Below are positions 1 through 8,754 of a DNA stretch of 64,000 bases, piece by piece; positions within the stretch are counted from its first letter, which is position 1; every line of letters begins with the position of its first letter. Origin of the DNA: JAJTFW01 sp046330075 (GTDB lineage Bacteria > Bacteroidota > Bacteroidia > AKYH767-A > OLB10); contig JAXLTL010000014.1 in NCBI GenBank assembly GCA_046330075.1, positions 1-64,000 on the forward strand, in the 5' to 3' direction. The position numbers and the translations under genes are program-made. The notes under the pieces are model-generated. The model saw only the letters and a program-made list of their open reading frames with translations. It was not told the origin of the DNA and did no database searches.

Positions 1-840
1 TCCGGTATTACCTATTGGTCGGGGTTTGTTTATGGCATGAAAACGGTCGCGAACAAAGTATTTTTAATGCACCATATTACATCAAGTGTCCCCTGGAAAA
101 AAGTATCAAACCTTGTCATCCTTGATGATTCGTTACAGTTACTGGACACTATTCCTGTTTCGAATGAATACTATACTAACCTCTTTTCACTCTCCGGCTC
201 TGAGCTGTTACTCACTTCAAAAGACAGTCTGATAAAAACAGACACCAATGGAAATATACTGTGGAAAAAACCATTTCCGGTTCACAGCCATATCAAATCT
301 TTACAGACCACAGTTAATCATCATATACTGCTTCAATGCACCAAAACCTATGTATCACCTTTTGAACCGGCCTGCTTCTTATACAGTCACGATACCATCA
401 CGCTGTATCTGACTGATTCGGATTTCACCAGCTTTACTCCATTAAAGACGTATCTTGACACCATAACAGCCACCATACATAGTACCAAAGGAACGATGAG
501 TGCAGATCAGGGTTATGCTTTTGCCGGCGATCAGGATTGCAATCCATGGTTTGTTTACCTGCCATATGCTGCGTTTACTTCAACACCCGAAATAATGTCG
601 GGGGATAAAATTCAGCTATACCCTAACCCTGTTGCGGGAACCATCCGATTAACCACCCTCCCCGAGGATCCTGTTCATATTTCAATTTATACAGCTGAAG
701 GACTGCTGATCAGACAGCACTCTCCAAACGAATTATCCTCCGGAATCGAAACCGGCACTCTTTCCCCCGGGTATTATTTACTGCGGATACAAACCCGAAA
801 TGGAGTATTTACCACAGGCTTTATCAAAGCAGGATTCTGA
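1..840 (+). CDS. T9SS-sorted secreted protein, C-terminal part (5' end outside window)
   Basis: The frame is open from the first base of the window, so this is the 3' part of a longer gene; the first ATG at 37 is probably internal. The last ~75 residues form a typical type IX secretion C-terminal sorting domain: it opens with a 'LYPNPV' motif, continues with beta-strand rich sequence ('VHISIYTAEGLLIRQ') and ends in 'PGYYLLRIQTRNG...GF'. Family knowledge: such domains direct proteins through the T9SS to the cell surface, where they are usually cleaved. The remaining part has no motif I recognise; it is threonine-rich and could be a propeller or other repeat fold. Function unknown. The stop is followed after 42 bases by the DUF2723 gene. 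Confidence 0.8.
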   Translation, partial: SGITYWSGFVYGMKTVANKVFLMHHITSSVPWKKVSNLVILDDSLQLLDTIPVSNEYYTNLFSLSGSELLLTSKDSLIKTDTNGNILWKKPFPVHSHIKSLQTTVNHHILLQCTKTYVSPFEPACFLYSHDTITLYLTDSDFTSFTPLKTYLDTITATIHSTKGTMSADQGYAFAGDQDCNPWFVYLPYAAFTSTPEIMSGDKIQLYPNPVAGTIRLTTLPEDPVHISIYTAEGLLIRQHSPNELSSGIETGTLSPGYYLLRIQTRNGVFTTGFIKAGF

Positions 841-882
841 CCAGACAACCAAAATCCATTATTTTAGCAGTCGATTTAAAAT

Positions 883-2775
883 ATGGATTGGAAAAAAATC
901 ACCCTTCCTGTACTGGTCTTCATCTGTGCAATCAGTCTCTTGCTCAGCAATGCTGCGTTCAACAGTCTGGGCTTTGCCGACGCAGCAGAATTTGCATTAC
1001 TCAGTGATCTGGCCGGCATAGCACATGCACCCGGATTCCCGGCCTACATCCTGCTTTCGAAATTCATTTCCATGCTACTTGAAGGATTCGGCTTATCACA
1101 CATAAGTGCGCTGGTAGCCTTCAGTGCGATCTGTACCTCACTGGCGGCAGTCCTTCTATATCACACCTCTGCACTATTACTTCAATACGGATGGACGGGA
1201 CTCGACACTACGCGCATCCGGTTTATCTCCTTCACCACCGCTCTCCTTCCGCTGACGGGAACTACGATCTGGCATTGGTCACACTCAGTTGAAGTATATG
1301 CTTTGCAGATTCTGGCTGCGATGATGGTACTGTATGGAATGACCTTGCGGGAAACAGGAAAGCACGCCTCAGGTCTGTTGCTTGCTGGCGCCGGTATCGG
1401 CATCGGATTATCGAATCACCACCTCACGATGATCTTACTGCTGCCCTTCGCAGCGTTGTTATGGAAACCAGGCTGGTTATCGCCGGTTATTCTCAGTGGA
1501 AAGAGAAAATCGACCGGAGCACCATTTACATACATCAATAAAGACCTGCGCCTTTTACTTCTTCCGGCGGTTCTGCTTCCGCTGCTCGGTTATGGATGGA
1601 TGTTCTTCCGCTCATCCGCCGGGCTACCGTTCGTCTTTGGCAATCCTGACAATTTAGAAAGGATGTTTTATCACCTGAGCGGCGGAGCGTGGATCAAAAA
1701 CACACAAACGGTGGTAAAAGGTATCATCGCTATGCGGACACCGTATTTTCTTCGGATTTCCTTTGAACAGTTTTTCTTTTCAGGAATTTTCATGGTACTG
1801 GCCATCATCTATCTCTACACCGGAAAACGCAACCGGTTATGGCTGGCGCTCTTCGGATACTACTTCTTTCTTCTGATCTATCAGTTGCGCATTGACCAGA
1901 CCACTGACACAGATGCTTATCTCTGCACTCCGTTTTTTCTCCTCTTTGCGCTGGTGCCATTCGGCATGGCCCGCGTCTGTTCCTGGTATGCCCGGGCATT
2001 TTATTTTCTCCCCTTACTGCTGGCTATACAGGCCGTAATCCATTACCCGAAAACCGACCAACGGGATATGGACCTCAGCAATGCGCTGATGAGAGACCTT
2101 GACACTGCAGCACCAAAAGGCGCCATCATGCTGATAGCCGACTGGACCAATGTAATCAACTACAATTATGCACGGATACACGATGGATTCAGGAAAGACC
2201 TCTGCGTTTTAAACTACGACCTTAAGTTCACGCACTACGATTTATTCAGGAGAAACTATCCGGAAGTATACAAGGCCGTTTCGGTCAGCTATGACCGTTA
2301 TATTCAATTACTCGGACAATATCATCCTGAAGAGATTTACAACACCGGCTGCACACTGGATCAGCCTGAACTGGTGGCAGCATTTATTCAGGTTGTGAAA
2401 GACCTGCAGACGTATGCAAAGAACCATCATGTACCCTTCATGGCCGACCCCAAGGCGTACGTCTTTTTAGCGCAACAAGGATTGTTTTCAAATACTCATG
2501 TGAGCGGCAGTTATGTATCCGACCAACCCGGACAAGGTAACGATGCATTTCTCCGCTTCGACCATCGCTGGATACACAATACACATGTATTATCAGATCC
2601 TGCTGCGGCTGACAAGCTTGTAGATCTGGAAGCAGCATTTGACTTTCAACGAACATACTGGCAGCAGACCGGAGATCAGCAGCGTATGCAACTGGCAGAA
2701 AAAAATTACAGGTCCATCAAGCAAATGCAAAACCGCATGAAGAAAAAGATGGCGTTCCTGTTCCGTCGACCGTGA
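883..2775 (+). CDS. DUF2723-family polytopic membrane protein, probable GT-C glycosyltransferase
   Basis: 630 residues. The N-terminal segment carries the hallmark of DUF2723 (TMEM260/GT117-like) proteins: a first membrane helix followed by 'GFADAAEFALLSDLAGIAHA' and 'PGFPAY', which corresponds to the acidic loop-1 motif of GT-C enzymes that use polyprenyl-linked sugars. About ten hydrophobic segments follow up to residue ~385, then a soluble ~240-residue C-terminal domain. Inference: transfer of a sugar to exported proteins or glycans at the periplasmic face of the inner membrane. The substrate cannot be read from sequence. The stop codon overlaps the GTG start of the next gene (GTGA), so the two are translationally coupled. 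A weak -7-like TTATTTTAG lies ~15 bases before the ATG. Confidence 0.75.
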   Translation: MDWKKITLPVLVFICAISLLLSNAAFNSLGFADAAEFALLSDLAGIAHAPGFPAYILLSKFISMLLEGFGLSHISALVAFSAICTSLAAVLLYHTSALLLQYGWTGLDTTRIRFISFTTALLPLTGTTIWHWSHSVEVYALQILAAMMVLYGMTLRETGKHASGLLLAGAGIGIGLSNHHLTMILLLPFAALLWKPGWLSPVILSGKRKSTGAPFTYINKDLRLLLLPAVLLPLLGYGWMFFRSSAGLPFVFGNPDNLERMFYHLSGGAWIKNTQTVVKGIIAMRTPYFLRISFEQFFFSGIFMVLAIIYLYTGKRNRLWLALFGYYFFLLIYQLRIDQTTDTDAYLCTPFFLLFALVPFGMARVCSWYARAFYFLPLLLAIQAVIHYPKTDQRDMDLSNALMRDLDTAAPKGAIMLIADWTNVINYNYARIHDGFRKDLCVLNYDLKFTHYDLFRRNYPEVYKAVSVSYDRYIQLLGQYHPEEIYNTGCTLDQPELVAAFIQVVKDLQTYAKNHHVPFMADPKAYVFLAQQGLFSNTHVSGSYVSDQPGQGNDAFLRFDHRWIHNTHVLSDPAAADKLVDLEAAFDFQRTYWQQTGDQQRMQLAEKNYRSIKQMQNRMKKKMAFLFRRP

Positions 2776-3818
2776 TCCGCTACATCATCCGATTTCTCCA
2801 ACTAACGGTAGCGGCTATCCTTATTCTGGCTGCCGGTTACGCCGTACTGAACTACAAGCTGGTTGTATATGGATGGCATCAGCTGAAAGGGCAATTGCAT
2901 ATTATCATGGAAGCACGTCCGGTAGACGCATGTTTATCCGACCCGGCTTTACCCGACAGCCTGAAAAAGAAACTCCTTTTCATCCGTGAAGTTCGGCAAT
3001 ACGCAACTGATAGTCTGGGTCTGGACGACTCGAAGAACTATACAAGCTTATACGACCAGCATGGCAAGCCCTCCTTATGGGTCATTACCGCCTGCCAACC
3101 CTATTCACTCACCGCTTACGAATGGGAATTTCCGCTACTAGGTTCCGTTTCCTACAAAGGATTTTTTGAAAAAGAACGCGGGTTGCCGGAAGCAGAAAAC
3201 CTTCGCAAACAAGGATATGATGTAAGTTATCATCCCACAGGAGGCTGGAGCACGCTGGGCTGGTTCAGAGATCCTATTCTCAGTAATATGCTGAGAAAAA
3301 ACGAAGGGCAACTGGCAGAACTCATCATTCATGAACTCAGTCATGCCACCCTCTATCTTCCGGGCAGTGTAGACTACAATGAAAACTTCGCCACATTCAC
3401 CGGTGAGCAAGGAGCATTACTATTCCTCGCCTCGAAATACGGGGAGCAATCGGAGCAATACACCCGGTACCGTAAAGAACAAGCAGATGAAGAGAAATTT
3501 GGGGCCTATATGCTATCCGGCTGCAGCAGGCTCGACAGTTTATACCGCACCTTGCTGATCGACTCAAACACTGAAATGAGCAAGCAGAAGAAGACCTCCA
3601 TGATACGCTCTATAATACAGAATATCAGCAATTTAAATCTGAATTATCCGGAAAACTACATCACCTTCACGGCAGACAGTTTGCTGCCAAACAACTGCTT
3701 TTTCATGAGTTACCGCAGGTATCGGAAGAATCAGACAGAATTCATGGCTGATTATCGTCAAACAGGTAGCAATATGAAACTGTGGATCAATAATTTACGC
3801 ACAAAAACCAGAGAATGA
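2772..3818 (+). CDS. Putative membrane-anchored aminopeptidase (PF10023-like, HExxH)
   Basis: 348 residues from a GTG start that overlaps the preceding stop by four bases. One N-terminal membrane helix (about residues 5-26) is followed by a soluble region containing 'HELSHATLY' (H187-E188-x-x-H191), a zinc metallopeptidase motif, and downstream 'NENFATFTGEQG', which in this family supplies the third acidic ligand. This combination matches the DUF2265/PF10023 'putative aminopeptidase' family. The activity is assigned by motif only and substrates are unknown. The helix at the N-terminus suggests a periplasm-facing anchored enzyme. Co-transcription with the DUF2723 gene suggests a shared role in envelope protein maturation, but this is inference. 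Confidence 0.75.
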   Translation: MIRYIIRFLQLTVAAILILAAGYAVLNYKLVVYGWHQLKGQLHIIMEARPVDACLSDPALPDSLKKKLLFIREVRQYATDSLGLDDSKNYTSLYDQHGKPSLWVITACQPYSLTAYEWEFPLLGSVSYKGFFEKERGLPEAENLRKQGYDVSYHPTGGWSTLGWFRDPILSNMLRKNEGQLAELIIHELSHATLYLPGSVDYNENFATFTGEQGALLFLASKYGEQSEQYTRYRKEQADEEKFGAYMLSGCSRLDSLYRTLLIDSNTEMSKQKKTSMIRSIIQNISNLNLNYPENYITFTADSLLPNNCFFMSYRRYRKNQTEFMADYRQTGSNMKLWINNLRTKTRE

Positions 3819-3870
3819 ACGAACACTGAACATTAGCGGAAAAGCTGTTTCATCCCGTTAAAATATTCCC

Positions 3871-3878
3871 TACTTTTG
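3871..3878 (+). promoter_or_regulatory. Bacteroidota -7 promoter box (TACTTTTG) before receiver-GDH gene
   Basis: A perfect TAnnTTTG box 29 bases before the ATG at 3908. No convincing -33 TTG is visible upstream. Confidence 0.5.
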
Positions 3879-3907
3879 TCGCCCAACAAAACAACCTCGT
3901 AACAAGC

Positions 3908-5575
3908 ATGGCTATCACGACTATTTCGAAAAAATCGAAAGCTGCGAACGCACAAAAAGTCAACCCTTTGATTTTTGTGATTGAAGATGATAAACTACAA
4001 CTTGAAATATTGAAAGACCATTTAGAAAGCACTACCAAAGGTGCCGACATCAAAGTATTCGGTACGGCCGAAGAGTGTTTTTCAAAGATGGGCAGTCGCA
4101 AACCTTCAATGGCTTTCATAGATCTCAACCTGAACTCAAAAGTGAAGACTGCGATGGATGGTATGAAAGCAGGACAAAAGCTGAAGAAGCTTGCCCCCAA
4201 ATGTGAAATCGTTGTGATGTCAGATCCTGCCAATCGGGTAGAATCGATCAACAAGACGCTTCGCGAAAGCAATATGCAATTCATCAACAAAGGCAGCAGT
4301 GCATTAGCCATTGCTTCCGCCAAAGTACAGGACACCCTGAACCCATTCCAGGCGATGATTCAGCGATTTGATGTTGCTGCGAAGATTCTCAAGCTTGAGG
4401 CAGACGTTTACGAAATGATGAAAACCCCATCGAAACTGATTGAGGTGAGTCTTCCCGTGAAGATGGACGATGGTACGATCAAAGTATTTGAAGGATTCCG
4501 TGTTATCCACTCTACGGCTCTCGGACCATCAAAAGGCGGTATCCGTTATTCTACACAAGTGGATGCTGACGAAGTAAAAGCTCTTGCAGCCTGGATGACC
4601 TGGAAATGCGCCATTGCCGACATTCCATACGGTGGTGCGAAAGGCGGAATCAACTGTGACCCACGCAAAATGAGCGTTGGTGAAATCGAGCGTATGACAC
4701 GTGCATACACTGCAGCGATGGCTGATATTTTCGGTGTTGACAAAGACATTCCCGCTCCGGACGTAAACACCAGCGGTCGTGAGATGGCCTGGATTGTTGA
4801 CGAATACAGCAAAGTAAATGGTGGTTTCACTCCCGGCGTTGTTACCGGAAAGCCGCTCCACCTGGGCGGATCACAGGGACGCGTAGAAGCAACGGGCCGC
4901 GGCGTATGTACTGCTGCACTCGAAGCGCTCTCCCGCATGAAAATGAATCCCAAAAAGATCAAAGCTGCAGTACAGGGCTTTGGTAACGTAGGATCCATTT
5001 CTGCGAAACACTTTGCTGCAAATGGCATTACAGTAGTGGCGATCTCCGATCACACAGGAGCATTCTATAATCCGAAAGGCATCGACATCAATAAAGCGAT
5101 TGAACATTGTCACAAAAACGGAGGCGTGCTCAAAGGCTTCAAAGGTGCAACTTCCATCAAACCGGAAGAACTGCTGGAGCTGAATGTCGATATGCTTGCT
5201 CCCTGTGCGCTTGAAAACCAGATCACCGCAGAAAATGCAGGGCGCATCAAAGCCAGGCTGATTGTGGAAGGTGCCAATGGACCTACCTCAGCTGGAGCTG
5301 ACGACATCCTGAATAAAAAAGGAGTAGTGATTATCCCTGACATCCTTGCCAACGGCGGAGGTGTAACGGTATCTTACTTCGAGTGGGTACAGAACCGCAC
5401 CGGTTATTATTACAGTGAAGAAGAAATCAACAAACGTGCTGACCGCTGGATGAAACAAGCCTTCAACAATGTCTGGAAGGTCTCAGACAAGCATAAAGTT
5501 TCGATGCGTATTGCTGCCTACATCTTCGCCCTGGAGAAAGTAGCAACAGCCATCCGTTCACGCGGCTGTTATTAA
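3908..5575 (+). CDS. Response-regulator receiver domain fused to Glu/Leu/Phe/Val-type glutamate dehydrogenase
   Basis: 555 residues in one uninterrupted frame. Residues ~20-140 are a CheY-like receiver domain with its whole phosphorylation pocket: acidic pair E26/D27 in 'FVIEDDK', phospho-acceptor D72 in 'AFIDLNLN', S105 in 'VVMSDP' and K128 in 'FINKG'. Residues ~145-555 are a complete amino-acid dehydrogenase: 'GPSKGGIRY' (K209), 'MTWKCA' (K233), the catalytic 'PYGGAKGGI' (K245), 'APDVNTSGREM', and the Rossmann motif 'VQGFGNVGS'. GDH interconverts glutamate and 2-oxoglutarate plus ammonium. Inference: phosphorylation of the receiver could control activity or oligomerisation, linking nitrogen metabolism directly to a histidine kinase. 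No kinase gene is adjacent. I do not know a characterised protein with this architecture. A structured hairpin lies just downstream. Confidence 0.92.
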   Translation: MAITTISKKSKAANAQKVNPLIFVIEDDKLQLEILKDHLESTTKGADIKVFGTAEECFSKMGSRKPSMAFIDLNLNSKVKTAMDGMKAGQKLKKLAPKCEIVVMSDPANRVESINKTLRESNMQFINKGSSALAIASAKVQDTLNPFQAMIQRFDVAAKILKLEADVYEMMKTPSKLIEVSLPVKMDDGTIKVFEGFRVIHSTALGPSKGGIRYSTQVDADEVKALAAWMTWKCAIADIPYGGAKGGINCDPRKMSVGEIERMTRAYTAAMADIFGVDKDIPAPDVNTSGREMAWIVDEYSKVNGGFTPGVVTGKPLHLGGSQGRVEATGRGVCTAALEALSRMKMNPKKIKAAVQGFGNVGSISAKHFAANGITVVAISDHTGAFYNPKGIDINKAIEHCHKNGGVLKGFKGATSIKPEELLELNVDMLAPCALENQITAENAGRIKARLIVEGANGPTSAGADDILNKKGVVIIPDILANGGGVTVSYFEWVQNRTGYYYSEEEINKRADRWMKQAFNNVWKVSDKHKVSMRIAAYIFALEKVATAIRSRGCY

Positions 5576-5589
5576 TCGACCATTATCGG

Positions 5590-5668
5590 GAGAGTTTGTG
5601 ACAAAACACCGGTGACCGGTATAATCCGGAAGCCAATTATTTTCACCTGTGTTTTGAAACAAACTCTC
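5590..5668 (+). other. Long bipartite hairpin after the receiver-GDH gene (terminator or structured RNA)
   Basis: Arms GAGAGTTTGT (5590-5599) and ACAAACTCTC (5659-5668) pair perfectly. After a 2x2 internal loop, CAAAACAC (5602-5609) pairs with GTGTTTTG (5649-5656). The ~39-nt loop contains ACCGGTgACCGGT. A T-rich stretch (TTGTATTTT) follows, so a terminator is the simplest reading, though the long loop is unusual. Confidence 0.5.
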
Positions 5669-5724
5669 TTGTATTTTAACCAACATCAACTCACGGATCC
5701 GTCTATCCGAAAAACAAACCGACA

Positions 5725-6381
5725 ATGACCATACATCGCGAAGGCACCACTATCCTGCTTACAACCATTGTAATTCTTGGTGTCATCTACGGAACCATTT
5801 ATTATTTCTTCAATAATAATGGTCCACTTCTGCTGATCGCCGGAATTATTTGTCTGGCCTTCTTTCTGCTCATCCTTCAGTTCTTCAGGGTTCCGGCGCG
5901 CAATCAGTCCATCGGCGAACGCCTGATCATCGCACCCTGCGATGGAAAAGTGGTTGTAATTGAAGACACTATCGAGACTGAATATTTTAAAGAAAAGCGC
6001 AAGCAGATCTCCATTTTCATGTCGCCTATCAATGTACACGTCAACTGGTATCCGATCAGCGGAGTGGTTAAATACCTCCGCTACCACGAAGGCAAATATC
6101 TGGTTGCCTGGCACCCGAAAGCCAGCACCGAAAATGAGCGCACAACGATGGTGATAGAAAAAGAAGGCCGGTTCAATGTACTGGTACGTCAGATTGCAGG
6201 AGCCCTCGCCAAACGCATCGTTTATTATCCACATGAAAACGACATGGTAAAACAAGGCGCAGAACTCGGTTTCATCAAATTCGGATCGCGTGTTGATTTG
6301 TATTTACCGGTCGACGCTAAAGTCAATGTTTCCATCGGACAAAAAACCGTTGGTGGTGTAACGGTGATTGCAGAGTTCTGA
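5725..6381 (+). CDS. psd: Phosphatidylserine decarboxylase (proenzyme)
   Basis: 218 residues, the short bacterial Psd type. Two N-terminal hydrophobic segments (residues ~8-30 and ~34-55) are followed by the catalytic domain with 'APCDGKV', 'ISIFMSPINVHVNWYPISG' and the C-terminal self-cleavage site 'FGS' (G187-S188), where the pyruvoyl cofactor is made from the serine. The family usually has LGS(T) here; FGS is a variant. It decarboxylates phosphatidylserine to phosphatidylethanolamine at the inner membrane. It converges on the VWA gene with no spacing: the two stop codons abut at 6381/6382. Confidence 0.9.
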   Translation: MTIHREGTTILLTTIVILGVIYGTIYYFFNNNGPLLLIAGIICLAFFLLILQFFRVPARNQSIGERLIIAPCDGKVVVIEDTIETEYFKEKRKQISIFMSPINVHVNWYPISGVVKYLRYHEGKYLVAWHPKASTENERTTMVIEKEGRFNVLVRQIAGALAKRIVYYPHENDMVKQGAELGFIKFGSRVDLYLPVDAKVNVSIGQKTVGGVTVIAEF

Positions 6382-7506
6382 TCAGTGCATTCCCCAGGCT
6401 TTAAACAGAATATTGAGAATACAACGGCGCAATACACCGGCATTTTCAATACTTTCAGAGGTGTACGCTTTTTGCATGGCATCCAGATCAGCTTTTGAAA
6501 ATTCCCTGCGTAACTGGGAACGCAACAATTCCCTGGCCTGATACATTTCCATCAATCTCATTCTGAACGCACCATCCGTCTCTTCTGCCGCCACACCTTC
6601 GCGCATCATCACCGCATTGGAAACAAGGTCGCAATCGGCGAACACGGAAGCATACTCTTCGCCCGATTTATAATACAGGCGATTTAGAAATACGTCGATG
6701 TTATCGGCATACATCGCTCCGGAGTCGGCGGCTATCAACGAACGCCGGCAAACAGAGCTATCCACGCCAGCCCAGTTATAGGTCGCATTGATGCGGTTGT
6801 TCAATTCGGTAAGATCTTTTTTTACCGAAACAAACACCTGCATATTATCCGGTTTATTGATGGTGACTTCCGTTTGCATTCCTCCGGTCATCGTTGCTAT
6901 TCTCCTCCAGCCCGGTAACTCTTTGAACCAATTGGCCGACTTCATCACATAGATCGGGTGCACTACAATATTTTTTTCCCGCGCCTGTTCACAGAAACGT
7001 ACATATTCGTGATCGGTACCCGAAACCATTCCATTCCCAACGAGAAATACCAGCTTCACAGCATCCGTCCGTTCCGACCAATGCATATCATTCACACTGG
7101 CACGCAGGGCTGCAGCCACAATCTGATCACCCTTTTCAATAGATGGTTTCAGTTTATACAATTCCTCTGCAAGAAAATCGAAATTGGAAGTCAGGGGCAC
7201 CAACACCTTAACGTATGCGTTCTCTTTACCAAAACTGGGACGGGAAAATCCAACCACACCCATCCGCAGGCTGGGTTTGGGTTCCATATTATTGGCCTGA
7301 TTAATGATCATCCAGAGATGATCACGCAAATCATTCAGTAAACCATTGGTGCTACCGCTCAGGTCGAGGCAGAAAACAATATCGAGTGGTTTCAGATTTG
7401 ACTGCGACACCTTACCCTTGTCTTTGTCACCGGCGGTAGAAACCACAGGCAACAACAAGAGTAATCCCAGAAAAGAGAACAGAAGAATCCTTCGGCGCAC
7501 ATTCAT
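6382..7506 (-). CDS. Secreted VWA-domain protein
   Basis: 374 residues. An N-terminal signal peptide or anchor (hydrophobic residues 6-25 ending near 'STAG') is followed by a von Willebrand factor A domain that starts 'PLDIVFCLDLSGSTNG'. It has the MIDAS metal motif D48-x-S50-x-S52, then 'MGVVGFSRP' and 'VKLVFLVGNGMVSGTDHEY'. The ~150-residue C-terminal part has no recognised domain. Proteins of this kind bind ligands through a metal; the partner is unknown. A near-consensus -7 box (GAAATTTG) ends exactly four bases before the ATG, so the transcript may be leaderless. Confidence 0.75.
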   Translation of the reverse strand: MNVRRRILLFSFLGLLLLLPVVSTAGDKDKGKVSQSNLKPLDIVFCLDLSGSTNGLLNDLRDHLWMIINQANNMEPKPSLRMGVVGFSRPSFGKENAYVKVLVPLTSNFDFLAEELYKLKPSIEKGDQIVAAALRASVNDMHWSERTDAVKLVFLVGNGMVSGTDHEYVRFCEQAREKNIVVHPIYVMKSANWFKELPGWRRIATMTGGMQTEVTINKPDNMQVFVSVKKDLTELNNRINATYNWAGVDSSVCRRSLIAADSGAMYADNIDVFLNRLYYKSGEEYASVFADCDLVSNAVMMREGVAAEETDGAFRMRLMEMYQARELLRSQLRREFSKADLDAMQKAYTSESIENAGVLRRCILNILFKAWGMH

Positions 7507-7557
7507 ACAACAAATTTCGAATTTAACTGCCGAGCGTATGAAACAGCCTGAAAAAAG

Positions 7558-8244
7558 TTATGAAGAGCCTGCTGTGATTTTCTGCTGCAGCACGATAATT
7601 TCAGACTTTAATGCTTCCAGCGCCTTGCCAATCTCCCATGCATCACGATTACGTGGTTCAACCCAATTGGAAATGGCACGTAATTGCAAACACGGAACAC
7701 CTTTCCGAATGGCGGCATAAAACACAGCTGCTCCTTCCATGCTCTCAACGGCTGCTGAACTCCGGTTGCGAAACTGATCGATGGCAGCAGCTGATCCATG
7801 CACGGTATGCACTGTGGTACCGTGCACATGGGGCAGATTTGTGTCCAGTCCGGAAGGAATTTCGGGTTGAAGTATTCCTGCCCGAAAAGGATGCTGATCC
7901 GGATTAGCCAGCTTAAGATCAAATGCCGGAATAAAGACTCCCCGGTTATCGGCACCAAAGTCACCCAATTCTTCCGTCACCACCTGAACAACCGTTCCGG
8001 GCGGATAGTCCTGCTGGAAACTGCCGGCAATACCAAAGTGAATGATGGCATCAAAATGATACGTTGCCAGCAACGCCGTCAGCTCTGCAGACGACGCCAG
8101 CAATCCTGGACCGGTTATCAGAAGTCCATCATTCAGGCGCTGAAAACCAGGGTAATAGCCCATATCCAATACAGATGAAGTCCCTAAAACAGAAGCCTCT
8201 GCACCGGTGGCTGTTACCCATAAGATGGTTCTTTCCTGATTCAC
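7558..8244 (-). CDS. mqnB: Futalosine hydrolase
   Basis: 228 residues from a GTG start. The nucleoside phosphorylase-like fold is visible in 'IIHFGIAGSFQ', 'VVQVVTEELGDFGADNRG' and 'VESMEGAAVFYAA', with the active-site acid in 'RAISNWVEPRNRDAW'. The combination of the ELGDFGAD and NWVEPRNRD blocks is typical of futalosine hydrolases rather than MTA/SAH nucleosidases. It cleaves hypoxanthine from futalosine in the futalosine route to menaquinone. A perfect -7 box (TATCTTTG, 8249-8256) ends four bases before the GTG, which supports the start and suggests a leaderless mRNA. It is divergent from queD. Confidence 0.88.
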   Translation of the reverse strand: MNQERTILWVTATGAEASVLGTSSVLDMGYYPGFQRLNDGLLITGPGLLASSAELTALLATYHFDAIIHFGIAGSFQQDYPPGTVVQVVTEELGDFGADNRGVFIPAFDLKLANPDQHPFRAGILQPEIPSGLDTNLPHVHGTTVHTVHGSAAAIDQFRNRSSAAVESMEGAAVFYAAIRKGVPCLQLRAISNWVEPRNRDAWEIGKALEALKSEIIVLQQKITAGSS

Positions 8245-8248
8245 TCTC

Positions 8249-8256
8249 CAAAGATA
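8249..8256 (-). promoter_or_regulatory. -7 box TATCTTTG of mqnB
   Basis: Perfect TAnnTTTG on the minus strand, exactly four bases upstream of the GTG start at 8244. The predicted transcription start falls on or next to the start codon. Confidence 0.55.
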
Positions 8257-8311
8257 TTGAAAACCACATAGTTTCTATAAATATTTCCTATGATGGTAAA
8301 CAGAAAAGCCG

Positions 8312-8319
8312 TAATTTTG
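8312..8319 (+). promoter_or_regulatory. -7 box TAATTTTG of queD-folE
   Basis: Perfect TAnnTTTG 16 bases before the queD ATG; it would drive the queD-folE unit. Confidence 0.5.
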
Positions 8320-8335
8320 TCATCCCCGAAAAATC

Positions 8336-8746
8336 ATGATTTATATCACCCGACGAGAACGATTCAACGCAGCCCATAAGTTATACAAAGAAGGCTGGAG
8401 CGACACGAAAAACCTGGAGGTTTTCGGGAAATGCTCTAATCCCAACTGGCACGGACACAATTACGATTTATTTGTAACGGTAAAAGGAGAGATCAATCCA
8501 GAAACCGGATTTGTCATTGATTTAAAGTTCCTGAGTCAGCTGATCAAGGAACGAGTGATTGACCAGCTCGACCACAAGAATATTAATCTCGATGTTGACT
8601 TCATGAAAGGCCGAATGGCCTCTACGGAAGTACTGGCGGTAGCCATCTGGGAACAGCTGGAAGCACCAATTCGTGAAGAAGGCTGCGCGCTGCACTCGGT
8701 AAGAGTCTACGAAACAGAGAACAATTTTGTTGAATACCTCGGATAA
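8336..8746 (+). CDS. queD: 6-carboxytetrahydropterin synthase (QueD/PTPS family)
   Basis: 136 residues. Zinc-ligand histidines are seen in 'FNAAHKL' and 'HGHNY', with the catalytic cysteine in 'GKCSNPNWHGHNY', all in the spacing of 6-pyruvoyl-tetrahydropterin synthase family enzymes. 'TGFVIDLKFL' and the C-terminal 'VYETENNFVEY' are also typical. It converts dihydroneopterin triphosphate to 6-carboxytetrahydropterin for queuosine. folE, which makes that substrate from GTP, follows after only eight bases, so the two form an operon for the first steps of the deazapurine/pterin branch. The QueD call over a generic PTPS rests on the Cys-containing motif. Confidence 0.88.
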   Translation: MIYITRRERFNAAHKLYKEGWSDTKNLEVFGKCSNPNWHGHNYDLFVTVKGEINPETGFVIDLKFLSQLIKERVIDQLDHKNINLDVDFMKGRMASTEVLAVAIWEQLEAPIREEGCALHSVRVYETENNFVEYLG

Positions 8747-8754
8747 GAAAAGAC

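Noticed and set aside
3850..4335. 161-codon frame antisense to the receiver-GDH gene
   Set aside because: Shadow frame; the sense strand has conserved domain motifs throughout.
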